A program made the position numbers and the translations under genes. Of a stretch of DNA of 64,000 bases, positions 30,922 through 40,469 are shown in pieces. The stretch comes from SHZI01 sp963698405 (lineage in GTDB: Bacteria > Pseudomonadota > Gammaproteobacteria > Steroidobacterales > GCA-2729495). The notes under the pieces are model-generated. The model had not been told where the DNA came from. It saw only the letters and a program-made list of their open reading frames with translations, and did no database searches. The DNA is taken from assembly GCA_963698405.1 (NCBI GenBank), contig CAVOQT010000017.1, forward strand, positions 62,001 to 126,000, written 5' to 3'. The stretch's first letter is position 1, and the number at the start of each line of letters is the position of its first letter.

Positions 30922-31468
30922 CGCGGTTGATCTCCATCGTGCCATCTGTTGCGACTTCAAGCGTGTAACTGCGCCGCTCCACGCGATCACGAATGCGTAC
31001 GACAAACGCATCGCTGATGTCGCCGGAAGAAAAGATGAATATCTGCGGCTTGTAGGTTTTCTCTACATCCTTGGCACTGTTTTCCAGGACGACGCTCCGG
31101 CCTTCGATCTCGAGTTCGAACTCGAAGCTGGTGGCCAGTTTTCTGGGTGCAAGCACGTCCTCCCGGATCTGTATCCAGCTGTCGTCAGTGGGGTCTGCAA
31201 TCTGCCCGCGTGACCACACCGAGAACTCATAATGCTGCGGATAAAAACGGATGCCGAGTTCGTGCGCCTGAAAGGTCGCATCCTCCAGTGCAAGACGTAT
31301 GAGTGTTTCGAGGCGTTCGGTTTCCTGACGAAGTTCCCGGTCAACGCCACCGGCCACACCTACGGCCAGAGTGAACATCGTGGCGATCACGCCGACGATG
31401 AACACCACCACCAGCACTTCGAGGAGGGTGAAGCCCTGCTGCTGCCGTTCGTTTGCCGGACAGGGCAT
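30911..31468 (-). CDS. gspH: Type II secretion system minor pseudopilin H
   Basis: 185 residues with the leader PCPANERQQQ and cleavage site G|FTLLEVLVVVFIVGVIAT. The following helix and the C-terminal strand domain (LGIRFYPQHYEFSVWSRGQ) are those of GspH. A minor pseudopilin linking the tip to the GspG filament. It starts 8 bp after gspG. Confidence 0.9.
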   Translation of the reverse strand: MPCPANERQQQGFTLLEVLVVVFIVGVIATMFTLAVGVAGGVDRELRQETERLETLIRLALEDATFQAHELGIRFYPQHYEFSVWSRGQIADPTDDSWIQIREDVLAPRKLATSFEFELEIEGRSVVLENSAKDVEKTYKPQIFIFSSGDISDAFVVRIRDRVERRSYTLEVATDGTMEINRDEG

Positions 31469-31476
31469 GCGACCGG

Positions 31477-31918
31477 TCAGTCGATATCCCAGTTACCGAT
31501 ATCGGCATCGATACCGTCGCCGCCGGGCTGCCCATCGCGGCCGAGCGTATAGATATCGAATGCCCCCTGCTTGCCGGGGTTCTCGTAGATATATGGCCGG
31601 TCCCAGGGATCCTTGGGCAGTCGGTCGAGATAACCGCCCTCTGGCCATTTCTGGCTGGTATCCTGCGGCGGGGTCACCAGTGCATCGAGGCCTTCCTGCC
31701 CGGTCGGGTAGCGAAAACTGTCCAGGCGATAGAGTTTCAGTGCACTTTCGATGGCGCGGATATCCTGCTGTACCTTGGCGCCCTGTGCATCATCGATGCG
31801 GCTGATCACATTGGGTGCGATCAGCGCGGCAAGAATGCCGAGGATGACCACCACCACCATGATTTCGATCAGCGTAAAGCCGCGTGCGGCCCGGAACGGA
31901 TGCGTTCTCGAACTTCAT
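31477..31918 (-). CDS. gspG: Type II secretion system major pseudopilin G (one frameshift)
   Basis: The first and major pseudopilin gene. ATG 31918 opens the leader, and removing one extra base near 31910 gives RTHPFRAARGFTLIEIMVVV, a normal prepilin leader and peptidase site with glutamate 5. The rest (LGILAALIAPNVISRIDDAQG, KLYRLDSFRYPTGQEGL, YLDRLPKDPWDRPYIYENPG, YTLGRDGQPGG) is nearly invariant among GspG proteins and includes the calcium-binding Asp-rich loop near the C-terminus. gspC, D, E and F are not adjacent; the upstream neighbour is transcribed away. Confidence 0.93.
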
Positions 31919-31945
31919 GTATTGGCCCCGTGATTCTGCGATGAT

Positions 31946-31968
31946 CCGCTGCAACCCAACAGCAGCGG
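31946..31968. promoter_or_regulatory. Inverted repeat between gspG and the rhombosortase-like gene
   Basis: CCGCTGC and GCAGCGG form a 7-bp inverted repeat with a 9-base spacer, inside the 117-bp divergent region (31919-32035) that must hold both promoters. No convincing -10/-35 pair is visible. It could be an operator or part of a leader hairpin. Confidence 0.3.
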
Positions 31969-32035
31969 CAACCCGCGAGCGATTATCCGCCACCCGCGCA
32001 GAGCCTGCCAGTAAATTTCAGAAAGATTTGACCTG

Positions 32036-32649
32036 GTGCGCATAACTGCACGAAACATAAGCTTTTCCCCCTGGCTGGAATCGTCGTCACTGGTGTGGGC
32101 TACGGGCTTTGCGCTGCTGCTCGTCGGGCTGCAGTTGTTGCCTGAGGAACTGCACCGGAGGCTCTGGTACGTGCGTGATGCGGTGGCAGAGGGCGAGTAC
32201 TGGCGACTGCTGACCGGCAATCTGGTGCACCTGGGCTGGCGTCATCTGGCGCTGAATGTCGGCGCACTGCTGCTGGGAATCTGGGTGTTCTACCCGGCAC
32301 GCACACCGGTGGGCTGGATCGTCGCGCAACTGGTCTGTTCAATTAGCAGCAGCACTGGGGCTCTACCTGTTCCAGTCCTGAAGTTCCCTGGTGTGTGGGC
32401 ATGTCGGGTGCGCTGCACGGTCTGCTGATCATCGGTGCGCTGGACTGGATCCGGCAGGGCGATCGCGTCGGCTGGGCCCTGCTCATCATCTGGATCGCGA
32501 AGCTGGGCTGGGAGCAGTTCAATGGTGCGGTGCCCCTGTCTGCTGAAACGATCGGCGCACCCGTGATCACGGATGCACATCTGTGGGGTGCAGTCGGTGG
32601 ATTCCTGTTTGCCGGTGGCGAGGCCACCGTGCGGAAGCTGAGCGCCTGA
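32036..32649 (+). CDS. Rhombosortase-like rhomboid protease (frameshifted)
   Basis: About 204 residues with five to six hydrophobic helices. YWRLLTGNLVHLGWRHLALNVGALLLG in the first loop is the rhomboid pattern of the rhombosortase subfamily. The catalytic serine is in GMSGALHG and the catalytic histidine in DAHLWGAVGG. Rhombosortases are known to process GlyGly-CTERM proteins, many of which are T2SS substrates, consistent with the divergent gspG-N operon. The frame changes near 32340 and 32385. The start is GTG 32036; no in-frame ATG precedes the first helix. No GlyGly-CTERM substrate is encoded in the window. Confidence 0.75.
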
Positions 32650-32677
32650 AACCCGATCGGCCTGCTCAGGCCCTGTC

Positions 32678-32683
32678 TATAAT
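32678..32683 (+). promoter_or_regulatory. Perfect -10 box upstream of the fab cluster
   Basis: TATAAT, an exact -10 hexamer, lies 29 bases before the fabG start codon and after the rhombosortase-like stop. The -35 region (32655-32660, GATCGG) is poor, so an activator or other contacts may be needed. Confidence 0.5.
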
Positions 32684-32712
32684 GTGGAACCTGATTTTCC
32701 GGAGACTTTGAA

Positions 32713-33478
32713 TTGGACAAGCCAGCCACGCTTTTTTCACTTGCCGGCGAGCGGGCGCTCGATTACCGGTGCTTCGCGCGGTATCGGTGCAGCGATTGCC
32801 GATCTGCTTGGTCAGGCCGGGGCTACGGTGATCGGTACGGCGACCACCGAGGCAGGGGCTGCGGCGATCAGTGCCAGGTTCAAGGCTCAGGGCATCAGCG
32901 GTCGGGGGCTCGTGCTGGATGCGTCGCAAGCGGCAGCCGTCATCGCGGCCGAAGCCGATATCAGCGCCAGCGAAGGCGCGGTCAGCATTCTGGTCAATAA
33001 TGCGGGCATCACGCGTGACAATCTGCTGATGCGCATGAAGGAGGAAGAATGGCAGGCTGTGATCGATACCAACCTGTCATCCGTGTTTCTGACCTGCAAG
33101 ACCTTCATGCGCGGCATGCTCAAGGCCCGGCATGGCCGGATCATCAATATCTCGTCGGTGGTCGGCGTCATGGGCAACCCGGGCCAGGCCAACTATGCGG
33201 CGGCCAAGGCCGGCATGATCGGCTTCAGCAAGGCGATGGCCCGCGAGGTGGCCAGTCGCGGCATCACCGTGAATGTCATCGCGCCGGGCTTTATCGCCAC
33301 CGACATGACGGCGGGCCTCGCCGAGGCCCAGCGCAAGGAACTCGAGGCGCGTGTGCCGCTGCAGCGCCTTGGAGCAGTGGATGATATGGCTGCTGCAGCC
33401 CTGTTTCTGGCTGCGCGATCCGGCAGCTACGTCACCGGAGAGACCCTGCATGTCAATGGTGGCATGCTGATGCCCTGA
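32713..33478 (+). CDS. fabG: 3-oxoacyl-ACP reductase (one frameshift)
   Basis: About 255 residues. The cofactor motif TGASRGIGAAIADLLGQAGA is restored by removing one extra C near 32760. Then come the NNAGITRDNLLMRMKEEEW stretch, the catalytic Ser in NISSVVGVMGNPGQ and the YAAAKAG motif, ending ETLHVNGGMLMP. It reduces 3-oxoacyl-ACP with NADPH in fatty acid elongation. The start is TTG 32713 with GGAGAC upstream. fabD, normally next to fabG, is absent; the rhombosortase-like gene takes its place. Confidence 0.93.
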
Positions 33479-33630
33479 GCCGGATTTATGGCCTGGACAA
33501 AGGTTTTTTTTGCAATGCTAGATTGGCCGGTGGGCTTAACCTAGAATACCGGCCCGGTGGGGCACTCACTTGGCGGATACGCAGGTCGGGTACCGCCGTT
33601 TTCGGACTCACGAGAAGAGGACATAGAGAC

Positions 33631-33873
33631 ATGAGCAGTATTGAGGAACAGGTCAAGAGCATCGTTGCCGAGCAGCTCGGCGTGAAGGAAGAAGAGGTAA
33701 CCAACAAGGCCTCTTTCGTGGATGACCTTGGCGCCGATTCCCTGGATACGGTTGAGCTGGTCATGGCTCTCGAAGAAGAGTTCGAGACCGAGATTCCGGA
33801 CGAGGATGCCGAGAAGATCAAGACGGTACAGCAGGCCATCGACTACATCACCCAGCGGGCCGCTGCTTCCTGA
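33631..33873 (+). CDS. acpP: Acyl carrier protein
   Basis: A complete, acidic 80-residue ACP. Ser37 in the LGADSLDTVELVMALEEEF motif is the phosphopantetheine attachment site. Length and sequence are those of the primary fatty-acid ACP. The gene lies 152 bp after fabG and 57 bp before fabF, the usual arrangement. A TAGAAT at 33542-33547 may be the -10 of its own promoter, which would fit the high expression of ACP, but the -35 is not clear. Confidence 0.97.
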   Translation: MSSIEEQVKSIVAEQLGVKEEEVTNKASFVDDLGADSLDTVELVMALEEEFETEIPDEDAEKIKTVQQAIDYITQRAAAS

Positions 33874-33930
33874 GTCTTCGTTTTCGCTCCCGGGGCACTT
33901 CAGCCCGCTTTGTTTCGAGGGTAGACCGAC

Positions 33931-35169
33931 ATGTCCAGCCGACGCGTCGTCGTTACCGGTATGGGAATCATTGCCCCGGTGGGCAATGACGTGGAGACCG
34001 CCTGGGCGCAGGTGGTTGCCGGCCACAGTGGTATCGGCCCGATCACCGATTTCGATGCAAGCCAGTTTTCGACGACGATCGGTGGCAGCATCCGCAACTT
34101 CGATGTCAGTCAGTACATTCCGCCCAAAGAACAGAAGAAGATGGATCCGTTCATCCATTTCGGTATCGCATCGGCCCAGCAGGCCGTTGCACATGCCGGG
34201 CTGGCGACGGCAGGTTACGCGCCCGACCGGATTGGTGTAGCCATCGGCTCTGGAATCGGTGGCTCGGGCACGATTGAAGGCAACTTCGTCCGCTACACCG
34301 AAGGTGGTCCGCGCAAGATCTCACCATTCTTCGTACCGGCCAGCATCATCAACATGATCTCCGGCCACATCTCCATCCAGTATGACTTCCGCGGGCCGAA
34401 CATCGCGCTGGTCAGCGCCTGCACCACCTCCACGCACTGCATCGGCATGGCGGCCCGACTGATCGCCTATGGCGATGCCGACGTCATGCTGGCCGGCGGG
34501 GCCGAGCACGGACTCACGCCGCTCGGTCTCGGTGGCTTCTGTTCAGCGCGCGCACTGTCGCAGCGTAACGATGATCCGCAGGCAGCCAGCCGGCCGTGGG
34601 ACATCGACCGCGACGGTTTCGTGCTCAGCGATGGCGCTGCGTGCCTGGTGCTCGAGGAGTATGAGGCGGCGCGCCGTCGTGGTGCGCAGATCTTTGCCGA
34701 AGTTGCCGGTTTTGGCATGAGTGCCGATGCGCACCACATCACCGCACCGGCGGAGACGGGCGATGGCGCCCAGGCCAGCATGCGTGCGGCACTGACCGAT
34801 GCAGGAATGAATCCCGACGAACTCCAGTACGTCAATGCACACGGTACATCCACGCCGCTGGGTGATGCTGCTGAGACGCGTGCAGTGCGCGCGGTATTCG
34901 GTGCGCATGCGGACAAGCTGGCGGTCAGTTCCACCAAGTCCACGACCGGTCATCTGCTGGGTGCAGCCGGTGCGGTTGAAGCCGTGTTCAGCCTGCTGGC
35001 CATTCGCGATCAGGTCGCACCGCCGACCATCAATCTGCACAATCCCGGTCCGGGTTGCGATCTCGATTACGTGCCGAATACAGCGCGCAAGATGCCGATC
35101 AATGCAGTATTGAGCAATTCATTCGGCTTCGGCGGCACCAACGGCAGCCTCGTTTTCCGGCGCATTTGA
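33931..35169 (+). CDS. fabF: 3-oxoacyl-ACP synthase II
   Basis: An intact 412-residue KAS II. The active-site cysteine lies in ALVSACTTSTHC (about residue 163), the two catalytic histidines in NAHGTSTPLGD and TKSTTGHLLGAAGA, and the C-terminal signature is SNSFGFGGTNGSLVF. It elongates acyl-ACP by condensation with malonyl-ACP. No frame break was found. Confidence 0.97.
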   Translation: MSSRRVVVTGMGIIAPVGNDVETAWAQVVAGHSGIGPITDFDASQFSTTIGGSIRNFDVSQYIPPKEQKKMDPFIHFGIASAQQAVAHAGLATAGYAPDRIGVAIGSGIGGSGTIEGNFVRYTEGGPRKISPFFVPASIINMISGHISIQYDFRGPNIALVSACTTSTHCIGMAARLIAYGDADVMLAGGAEHGLTPLGLGGFCSARALSQRNDDPQAASRPWDIDRDGFVLSDGAACLVLEEYEAARRRGAQIFAEVAGFGMSADAHHITAPAETGDGAQASMRAALTDAGMNPDELQYVNAHGTSTPLGDAAETRAVRAVFGAHADKLAVSSTKSTTGHLLGAAGAVEAVFSLLAIRDQVAPPTINLHNPGPGCDLDYVPNTARKMPINAVLSNSFGFGGTNGSLVFRRI

Positions 35170-35175
35170 GATCCG

Positions 35176-36594
35176 GTGCCGGCCATACCGGCAGTGCATC
35201 GTACGGTCGAAATGGAGTCCAGTCCATCTGACATACTGCCGCACGGATTCGATCTTCTTGATCTGCACATCCGTGCGCCAGAGCGTTATCCCTTTCTGCT
35301 TGAGAGTGTTGCAGGCGGTACCGCACAGGGGCGCTTCGATATCCTGTTTGCCTTCCCTGGCGAGACGCTCCGCCTGGATGATGACTGGCAACTTTCGGGT
35401 CCACATGCCGGCCATGGCTGCGGGTTTTCTGACTGCCCTTGATGCCTGGTGGTCAGAACGAGCAGGCAAGCAAGGAATCCGATGCACCATCCAGCCTGCC
35501 ATTTTGCGGCGGCTGGTTTGTCTTTCTGGCTTATGAACTGGTCCGGGAAACCGAAGCCGACCGTTCAGCCCGACGCACTGCCGGGATTTCCGGTCGCATT
35601 GGCGGTACGGATACCCGTTGCGTTGGTGCGTGACCTGCAGGACGGTCAGCTCTGGCTGATTCACGAACCGGGATACGCAGAGGTAGCTGCCGAGGTCGTT
35701 GCAGATGTCGAGGCAGTACTCAGTGACCGCACATCCTTTGCCGGTGCAGACCGAGGACGCTGGCTGCCAGCCATTCGTGAGCCGGAAGCCAGGCGAATTT
35801 CTCGATGCAGTGGCGAGCTGTCCGGCAGCTGATTGCGGCCGGAGATGTCTTTCAGGTCAATCTCGCCCGTCGCTGGACCGGCGAATTGCAAGCCAGGTGT
35901 GCAAGCCTGGCAGATCTACCGGCGACTGCGTGAGGTGAATCCAGCACCATTTTCCGGGCTGGCGATAGTTGGTGATGGTGCGATTATCAGTTCATCGCCG
36001 GAGCGCCTGGTGCGCGTCAGGGATGGGTATGTTGAAGACGCGACCGATAGCCGGTACGCGACCGCGGGCAGGTGTCGCTGAGCTGGAGGATGAGCGACGC
36101 CAGGCACTGCTCAGCAATGCGAAGGAGCGTGCCGAGCATGTCATGCTGATCGATCTGGAGCGTAATGACCTCGGCAGGGTTTGTGTTGCCTGGCACGATC
36201 GTCGGTGAATGAGTTGATGACGGTCGAGTCCTACGCTCATGTGCATCATATTGTGTCGAATATCTGTGGCGAACTGCGAGCAGGTGTTACGCCGGGTATG
36301 CTGATACGTGCGGTTTTCCCGGGCGGCACGATCACCGGCTGCCCGAAGGTTCGCTGCATGGAAATCATCCGGGATCTGGAGGCGCAGCCGCGTGGGCCAT
36401 ATACGGGGTCGATGGGCTATCTCAATCTCGATGGCAGCTGTGACTTCAATATCCTGATCCGTACCATCCAGACTCGCGGCGCGGAGTTTGCGTTTTCTGC
36501 CGGTAGCGGCATCGTTGCTGATTCTGTCGCGGAGCGGGAGCTTGAAGAAACCCGCGCCAAGGCCAAGGGCATGCTGCTTGCGCTGGAGCGTTGA
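35176..36594 (+). CDS. pabB: Aminodeoxychorismate synthase component I (frameshifted)
   Basis: About 472 residues. N-terminal PERYPFLLESVAGGTAQGRFDILFAFP is characteristic of PabB. The chorismate-binding domain shows AAGDVFQVNLARR, FSGLAIVGDGAIISSSPERLV, AEHVMLIDLERNDLGRV, PGGTITGCPKVRCMEIIRDLE and GPYTGSMGYL. It converts chorismate plus ammonia to aminodeoxychorismate for folate synthesis. Frames change near 35410, 35510, 35800, 35900, 36040 and 36190. GTG 35176 is preferred over ATG 35212 because family members start this far upstream. pabC follows after 6 bp. Confidence 0.88.
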
Positions 36595-36600
36595 TCGATA

Positions 36601-37433
36601 ATGGAGCGATACTGGATCAATGGCTCACCGGGCAGGCTGATCGATATCGACGGATCGCGGCCTGGCTTATGGCGATGGTCTTTTTGAGACGATCGCGATC
36701 CGGCGCTCTAATCCGCGTTTTCTCGATCTGCATCTGGACCGGCTGTATGCCGGTGCCACACGTCTCAGTCTGCCGGCGCCGGACCGGCGAGTGGCTGGGC
36801 ATTCAGCTGGCGGCTGCTGCAGCCGGAATCGATGCGGGTGTGATGAAGCTGATTCTGACTCGTGGGCCCGGACCGCGTGGCTATGCACTGCCACCGCATC
36901 AGCAGCCAACCGTGGTCTGGGGTGTGGAGTGCCTGCAGCCCAGCCAGTCTGGACGCAGATCCGTGTGCGCTGGTGTGAGACCATCGCCGGACGGAGTCCT
37001 GTCACGGCAGGGCTGAAAACGCTGGGGCGCCTCGAGCAGGTGCTGGCCCGTGCCGAGTGGCAGGATGTATCGATTGCCGAGGGCCTGATGTGCGATGAGG
37101 ACGGGCTGCTGGTGGGTGGTACGGCCAGCAATGTTTTTATCGTCTCGGATGGGCGCGTGCTGACACCTGCGATCACACACTCAGGTATCAGTGGCGTCAT
37201 GCGCAGAGTTATCCTGCAGCAGGCGCGTGAAACAGGTATTGAAGTGCACGAGACTGCAAATCAGTCGAACAGAATTGCTGGACGCAGATGAGGTGTTCAT
37301 CAGCAATGCGCTGACCGGCATACGGCCAGTCAGGCAGCTTGATGATCGTCACTGGAGCCCCGGTCCGGTGACGCGCAGACTGGCAGCACTGATCGCCAAT
37401 CTGGGTGTGGACGAATGCGCCGGAAGCTGCTGA
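36601..37433 (+). CDS. pabC: Aminodeoxychorismate lyase (frameshifted)
   Basis: About 277 residues of a fold-type IV PLP enzyme. MERYWINGS opens the protein. Removal of an extra G near 36652 gives DDRGLAYGDGLFETI, the fold IV entry motif. Next come the PLP lysine region VTAGLKTLGRLEQVLARAEW, SIAEGLMCDEDGLLVGGTASNVF and LLDADEVFISNALTGIRPV. It releases pyruvate from aminodeoxychorismate, giving 4-aminobenzoate. The 3' end overlaps the mltG start by 19 bases. Confidence 0.88.
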
Positions 37434-38438
37434 TTGCTGGTTGTGCGGTGGTGCTGGCTATGGCAGCCGGTGCGGTCTGGCTGCGCAGTTATCTGTATAC
37501 GCCACTGCCGATCGTTGCGACCGGCTACCGCCTTGAGGTACCGGCCGGTACATCTCTGGCCGCGGTTGCCCGGCAATTGTCCGCAGATGGCATCATTCGT
37601 TTACCGACGGTGCTTGCACTGTACGGTCGCCTGAGCGGGCAGGCCAGCCGGATCAAGGCGGGAGAATATGCATTCAATACGCGGATTAACGGCGCATGGC
37701 TTGTTGGCAGAACTCGTTGCGGGCCGTGTGCAGTCTGCACAGCTTTACCCTGGTGGAGGGATGGACGGTTGCAGAGATCGTTGCTGCCCTGAAGAAAGTC
37801 AGCTGTGCTGAAGCAAGACGCTGACGACTGGCGATGCCATCGAGCTGGCCACTCAGCTTGGGCTGGAGTTTGCCAGCGCAGAGGGTGCATTCCTGCCCGA
37901 GACCTATCTGTTTCCGCGCGGCACAAGCGATGCTGAACTGTTGCCATGGCGCATGCAGCCCTGCGGAAGCAACTGACGATAGCCTGGGAGGGCAGGGACC
38001 CTGATCTCCCGCTGCGCAGTTCCTACGAGTTGCTGGTATTGGCTTCCATTATCGAGCGTGAGACAGCGCTGGCGGCCGAGCGGCCACTGATTGCCGGTGT
38101 GTTCGTGCGGCGGCTCCAGCGCGGTATGCTTCTGCAGACTGATCCAAGTGTGATCTATGGGCTAGGCACGCAGCTTCGATGGCAATCTCACCCGGCGCCA
38201 CCTCGAAACGGATACGCCATGGAATACCTATACACGGCCAGGTCTGCCGCCCACCCCGATCGCAGCGGCCGGTGTTGACGCCATGTCAGCCGCTGCGCAT
38301 CCAGCTGCAGGCACTGCCTTGTTCTTCGTGGCAACGGGTGCTGGTGATGGTAGTCATCGTTTTAGCACAACGCTGGCCGAGCACCAGCAAGCCGTCCGTC
38401 AATATCTCGCTGCATTGAAGGCACGACCCACGCGATGA
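37415..38438 (+). CDS. mltG: Endolytic murein transglycosylase (frameshifted)
   Basis: About 341 residues of the YceG family. One N-terminal membrane helix (residues 5-25) is followed by a LysM-like part with VPAGTSLAAVARQLSADGII and the catalytic domain with ASIIERETALAAERPLIAGVFVRRL, where Glu is catalytic, then TDPSVIYGLG, WNTYTRPGLPPTPIAAAG and LFFVATGAGDGSHRFSTTL. It cuts nascent peptidoglycan strands at the inner membrane. Frames change near 37700, 37735, 37815, 37950 and 38180. The stop overlaps the tmk ATG. Confidence 0.9.
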
Positions 38439-39081
38439 AGCAGACAGAGTCAGCAATTCGCCCTGGACGTCTGATTACCGTCGAAGGTATCGAGGGGGTC
38501 GGCAAGTCCACCAATCTCGCCTTCGTTGCCGAGGAACTGCAACGGGCCGGGCATGCGGTGTTGTTGACCCGTGAGCCAGGTGGCACCGCACTGGGCGAAA
38601 GGATCCGCGGAGTTGCTGCTCGATCCCGAGCGCGAAATCGTGCCGATGGCCGAACTGCTGCTGATGTTTGCCGCGCGTGCAGCACACCTGGAAGACAGTC
38701 ATCCTGCCAGCGCTGCGATCGGGTCGCTGGGTTGTTTGCGACCGGTTTACCGATGCCAGTTATGCTTACCAGGGCGGTGGTCGGGGTATCCCGCACGATA
38801 CCATCAGGCGACTGGACGGCCTGGTGACGGGTGGCTTGCGTGCCGACCTTACCCTGCTGCTCGATGTACCGCTGGAGGTTTCGGCATCCCGGCAAGCAGG
38901 CCGTGCCGGGCGCGATCGTTTTGAGCTTGAGGCCGCAGCATTCTTTGCCCGTGTACGTGCCCGCTATCTCGAGCTGGCCAAAGCGTATCCGGAGCGGATT
39001 CGTGTGATCGATGCAGCGCGTTCGCTGCCCGAAGTCCAGGCGGATATCAGTCGTGTCTTGCAGGAAATTCTTATCAGGTAA
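38435..39081 (+). CDS. tmk: Thymidylate kinase (frameshifted)
   Basis: About 215 residues. The P-loop VEGIEGVGKSTN is near the N-terminus and the DR motif is in WVVCDRFTDASYAYQGGGRG. LTREPGGTALGERIR precedes an extra G near 38609, after which ELLLDPEREIVPMAELLLMFAAR restores the frame; a second shift is near 38690. It phosphorylates dTMP to dTDP and is essential, so the breaks must be sequence errors. ATGA overlap with mltG. Confidence 0.93.
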
Positions 39082-39113
39082 ATTATTGAAATGAATTGCA
39101 AGATATTGATTAT

Positions 39114-40095
39114 ATGTCTTTAATAGATGATATAACCTGGCTGGAGTCACCTGCCCGGCAACTCCAGGCACGCCTGCAGCGGGAGCAGGCTCCACAGGCC
39201 CAGTTGATCTACGGACCGCGTGGGGTGGGGCGGCGTCATTTCGCCCTGTGGTCAGCGGCACAGATTCTGGAGATGGACTGGGAACCTTCAGCAGACAGCG
39301 AAGCTGAAGCTTTGCCGCTTGTGCCACACCCGGACTTTTTTTCCGTCAGCATGGAGCCAGACCGGAATGTCACTGAGGTATCGAGCAGATGCGCGAACTG
39401 ATCGCCAATCTCGAACTGACCAGCCACCGTGGGCGGACGCAAGGTGGCGATGATCTGGCCGGCTGAACGCATGCATGCGTAACGCCGCCAACTGCCTGCT
39501 GAAGACGCTTGAGGAGCCGCCCGGGGCAACAACGATCCTGCTGGTCTGTGAGTCACCGGCGCGCATGCCGGCCACGATTCGTCAGCCGATGTGAACGGGT
39601 ACGACTGGTGCCACCGGCGTGGTCAGCAGGACTTGCCTGGCTGCGACAGGCACATCCGCAGAGCAGTGGCGCGGAAGCTGCACTGGAGTTTGCGAGCCGG
39701 GCTCCGCTGGCCGCTCGTACACTGCTGCGTGAAGACTTTGGCTGAACAAACCAGCAAAACTCGCTGCCGATCTGGAAAAGATCGTGCAACGTGAAGTACC
39801 GCCGGGCACGATAGCGCGACGCTGGGCCAAACTGGACAGCAGCCTCTGTATTCGCTGGCTTTACTGGCAGGTTGCGGCGCTGATGCGCGAGGGAATGAAT
39901 ATTTCCGAACCAGGTGCGACGGCATTGAAAGCGTACTTGAAAATTCCGCACGCCCGCCTGAACATGAGGGCCTGTTGCGAGTACCTGGATCAGCTCAATC
40001 AGGCGCACCGGCTGAAGGACCGTTCGCTGAATCAGGAACTGCAGTGGGCTGAACTGCTGATGTGGTGGTACGGTGCGGCTGGATATGCAAGGTAA
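39114..40095 (+). CDS. holB: DNA polymerase III subunit delta prime (frameshifted)
   Basis: About 327 residues of the clamp loader's rigid subunit. QLIYGPRGVGRRHFALW is the degenerate P-loop of delta prime, then come EVIEQMRELIANLELTSHRG-like and ANCLLKTLEEPPGATTILLV, the hallmark of this family, and RSRCERVRLVPP (sensor region). The C-terminal helical domain ends WWYGAAGYAR. Frames change near 39380, 39450, 39585 and 39745. ATG 39114 follows a stretch containing GATATTGATTA, also seen before two other genes. pilZ starts 5 bp after the stop. Confidence 0.88.
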
Positions 40096-40100
40096 GTGTC

Positions 40101-40439
40101 ATGACAAGGCCGGGACTGCTGACGCTCACGATCAGGGACAAGAGTGCGCTGTATCTCGCGTACATGCCGTTTGTGCGCAATGGTGGCCTGTTTATTCCGA
40201 CCAGCACCAGTTACCGGATCGGCGACGAAGTCTTCATGCTGCTCAACGTGATGGGTGAGGACGAGAAGATTCCGGTCGCCGGGCGGGTGATCTGGGTGAC
40301 GCCCAAGGGCGCACAGGGCAAGCGTACCGCCGGGATCGGCGTCCAGTTCAGCGACCAGGACGGTGGCTCAACGCAGAAGAAGATCGAGAATTACCTGGCC
40401 GGCGCCCTGGGCGGCGACAAGCCGACGCATACGATGTAA
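40101..40439 (+). CDS. pilZ: Type IV pilus assembly PilZ-domain protein
   Basis: An intact 112-residue PilZ protein. LTLTIRDKSALYLAYMPFV, GGLFIPTSTSYRIGDEVFMLLNVMG and VAGRVIWVTPKGAQGKRTAGIGVQF match the pilus-associated PilZ encoded next to holB in Pseudomonas and relatives. It lacks the RxxxR and D/NxSxxG residues needed for cyclic di-GMP binding, as is known for this subgroup. Needed for type IV pilus biogenesis in other species. Confidence 0.92.
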   Translation: MTRPGLLTLTIRDKSALYLAYMPFVRNGGLFIPTSTSYRIGDEVFMLLNVMGEDEKIPVAGRVIWVTPKGAQGKRTAGIGVQFSDQDGGSTQKKIENYLAGALGGDKPTHTM

Positions 40440-40450
40440 TGGCGGATAGC

Positions 40451-40463
40451 GCCGTTTCACGGC
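40451..40463. terminator. Weak convergent terminator hairpin
   Basis: GCCGT-TTC-ACGGC forms a short 5-bp stem in the 30-bp gap between the convergent pilZ and the cyclic-nucleotide/rhodanese gene. No T tract. Confidence 0.3.
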
Positions 40464-40469
40464 ACGGTT

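Noticed and set aside
39086..39114. TTGAAA plus TTATAT as a holB promoter.
   Set aside because: The -10 candidate overlaps the holB ATG, so it cannot serve that start; the gene is likely read from the upstream operon.
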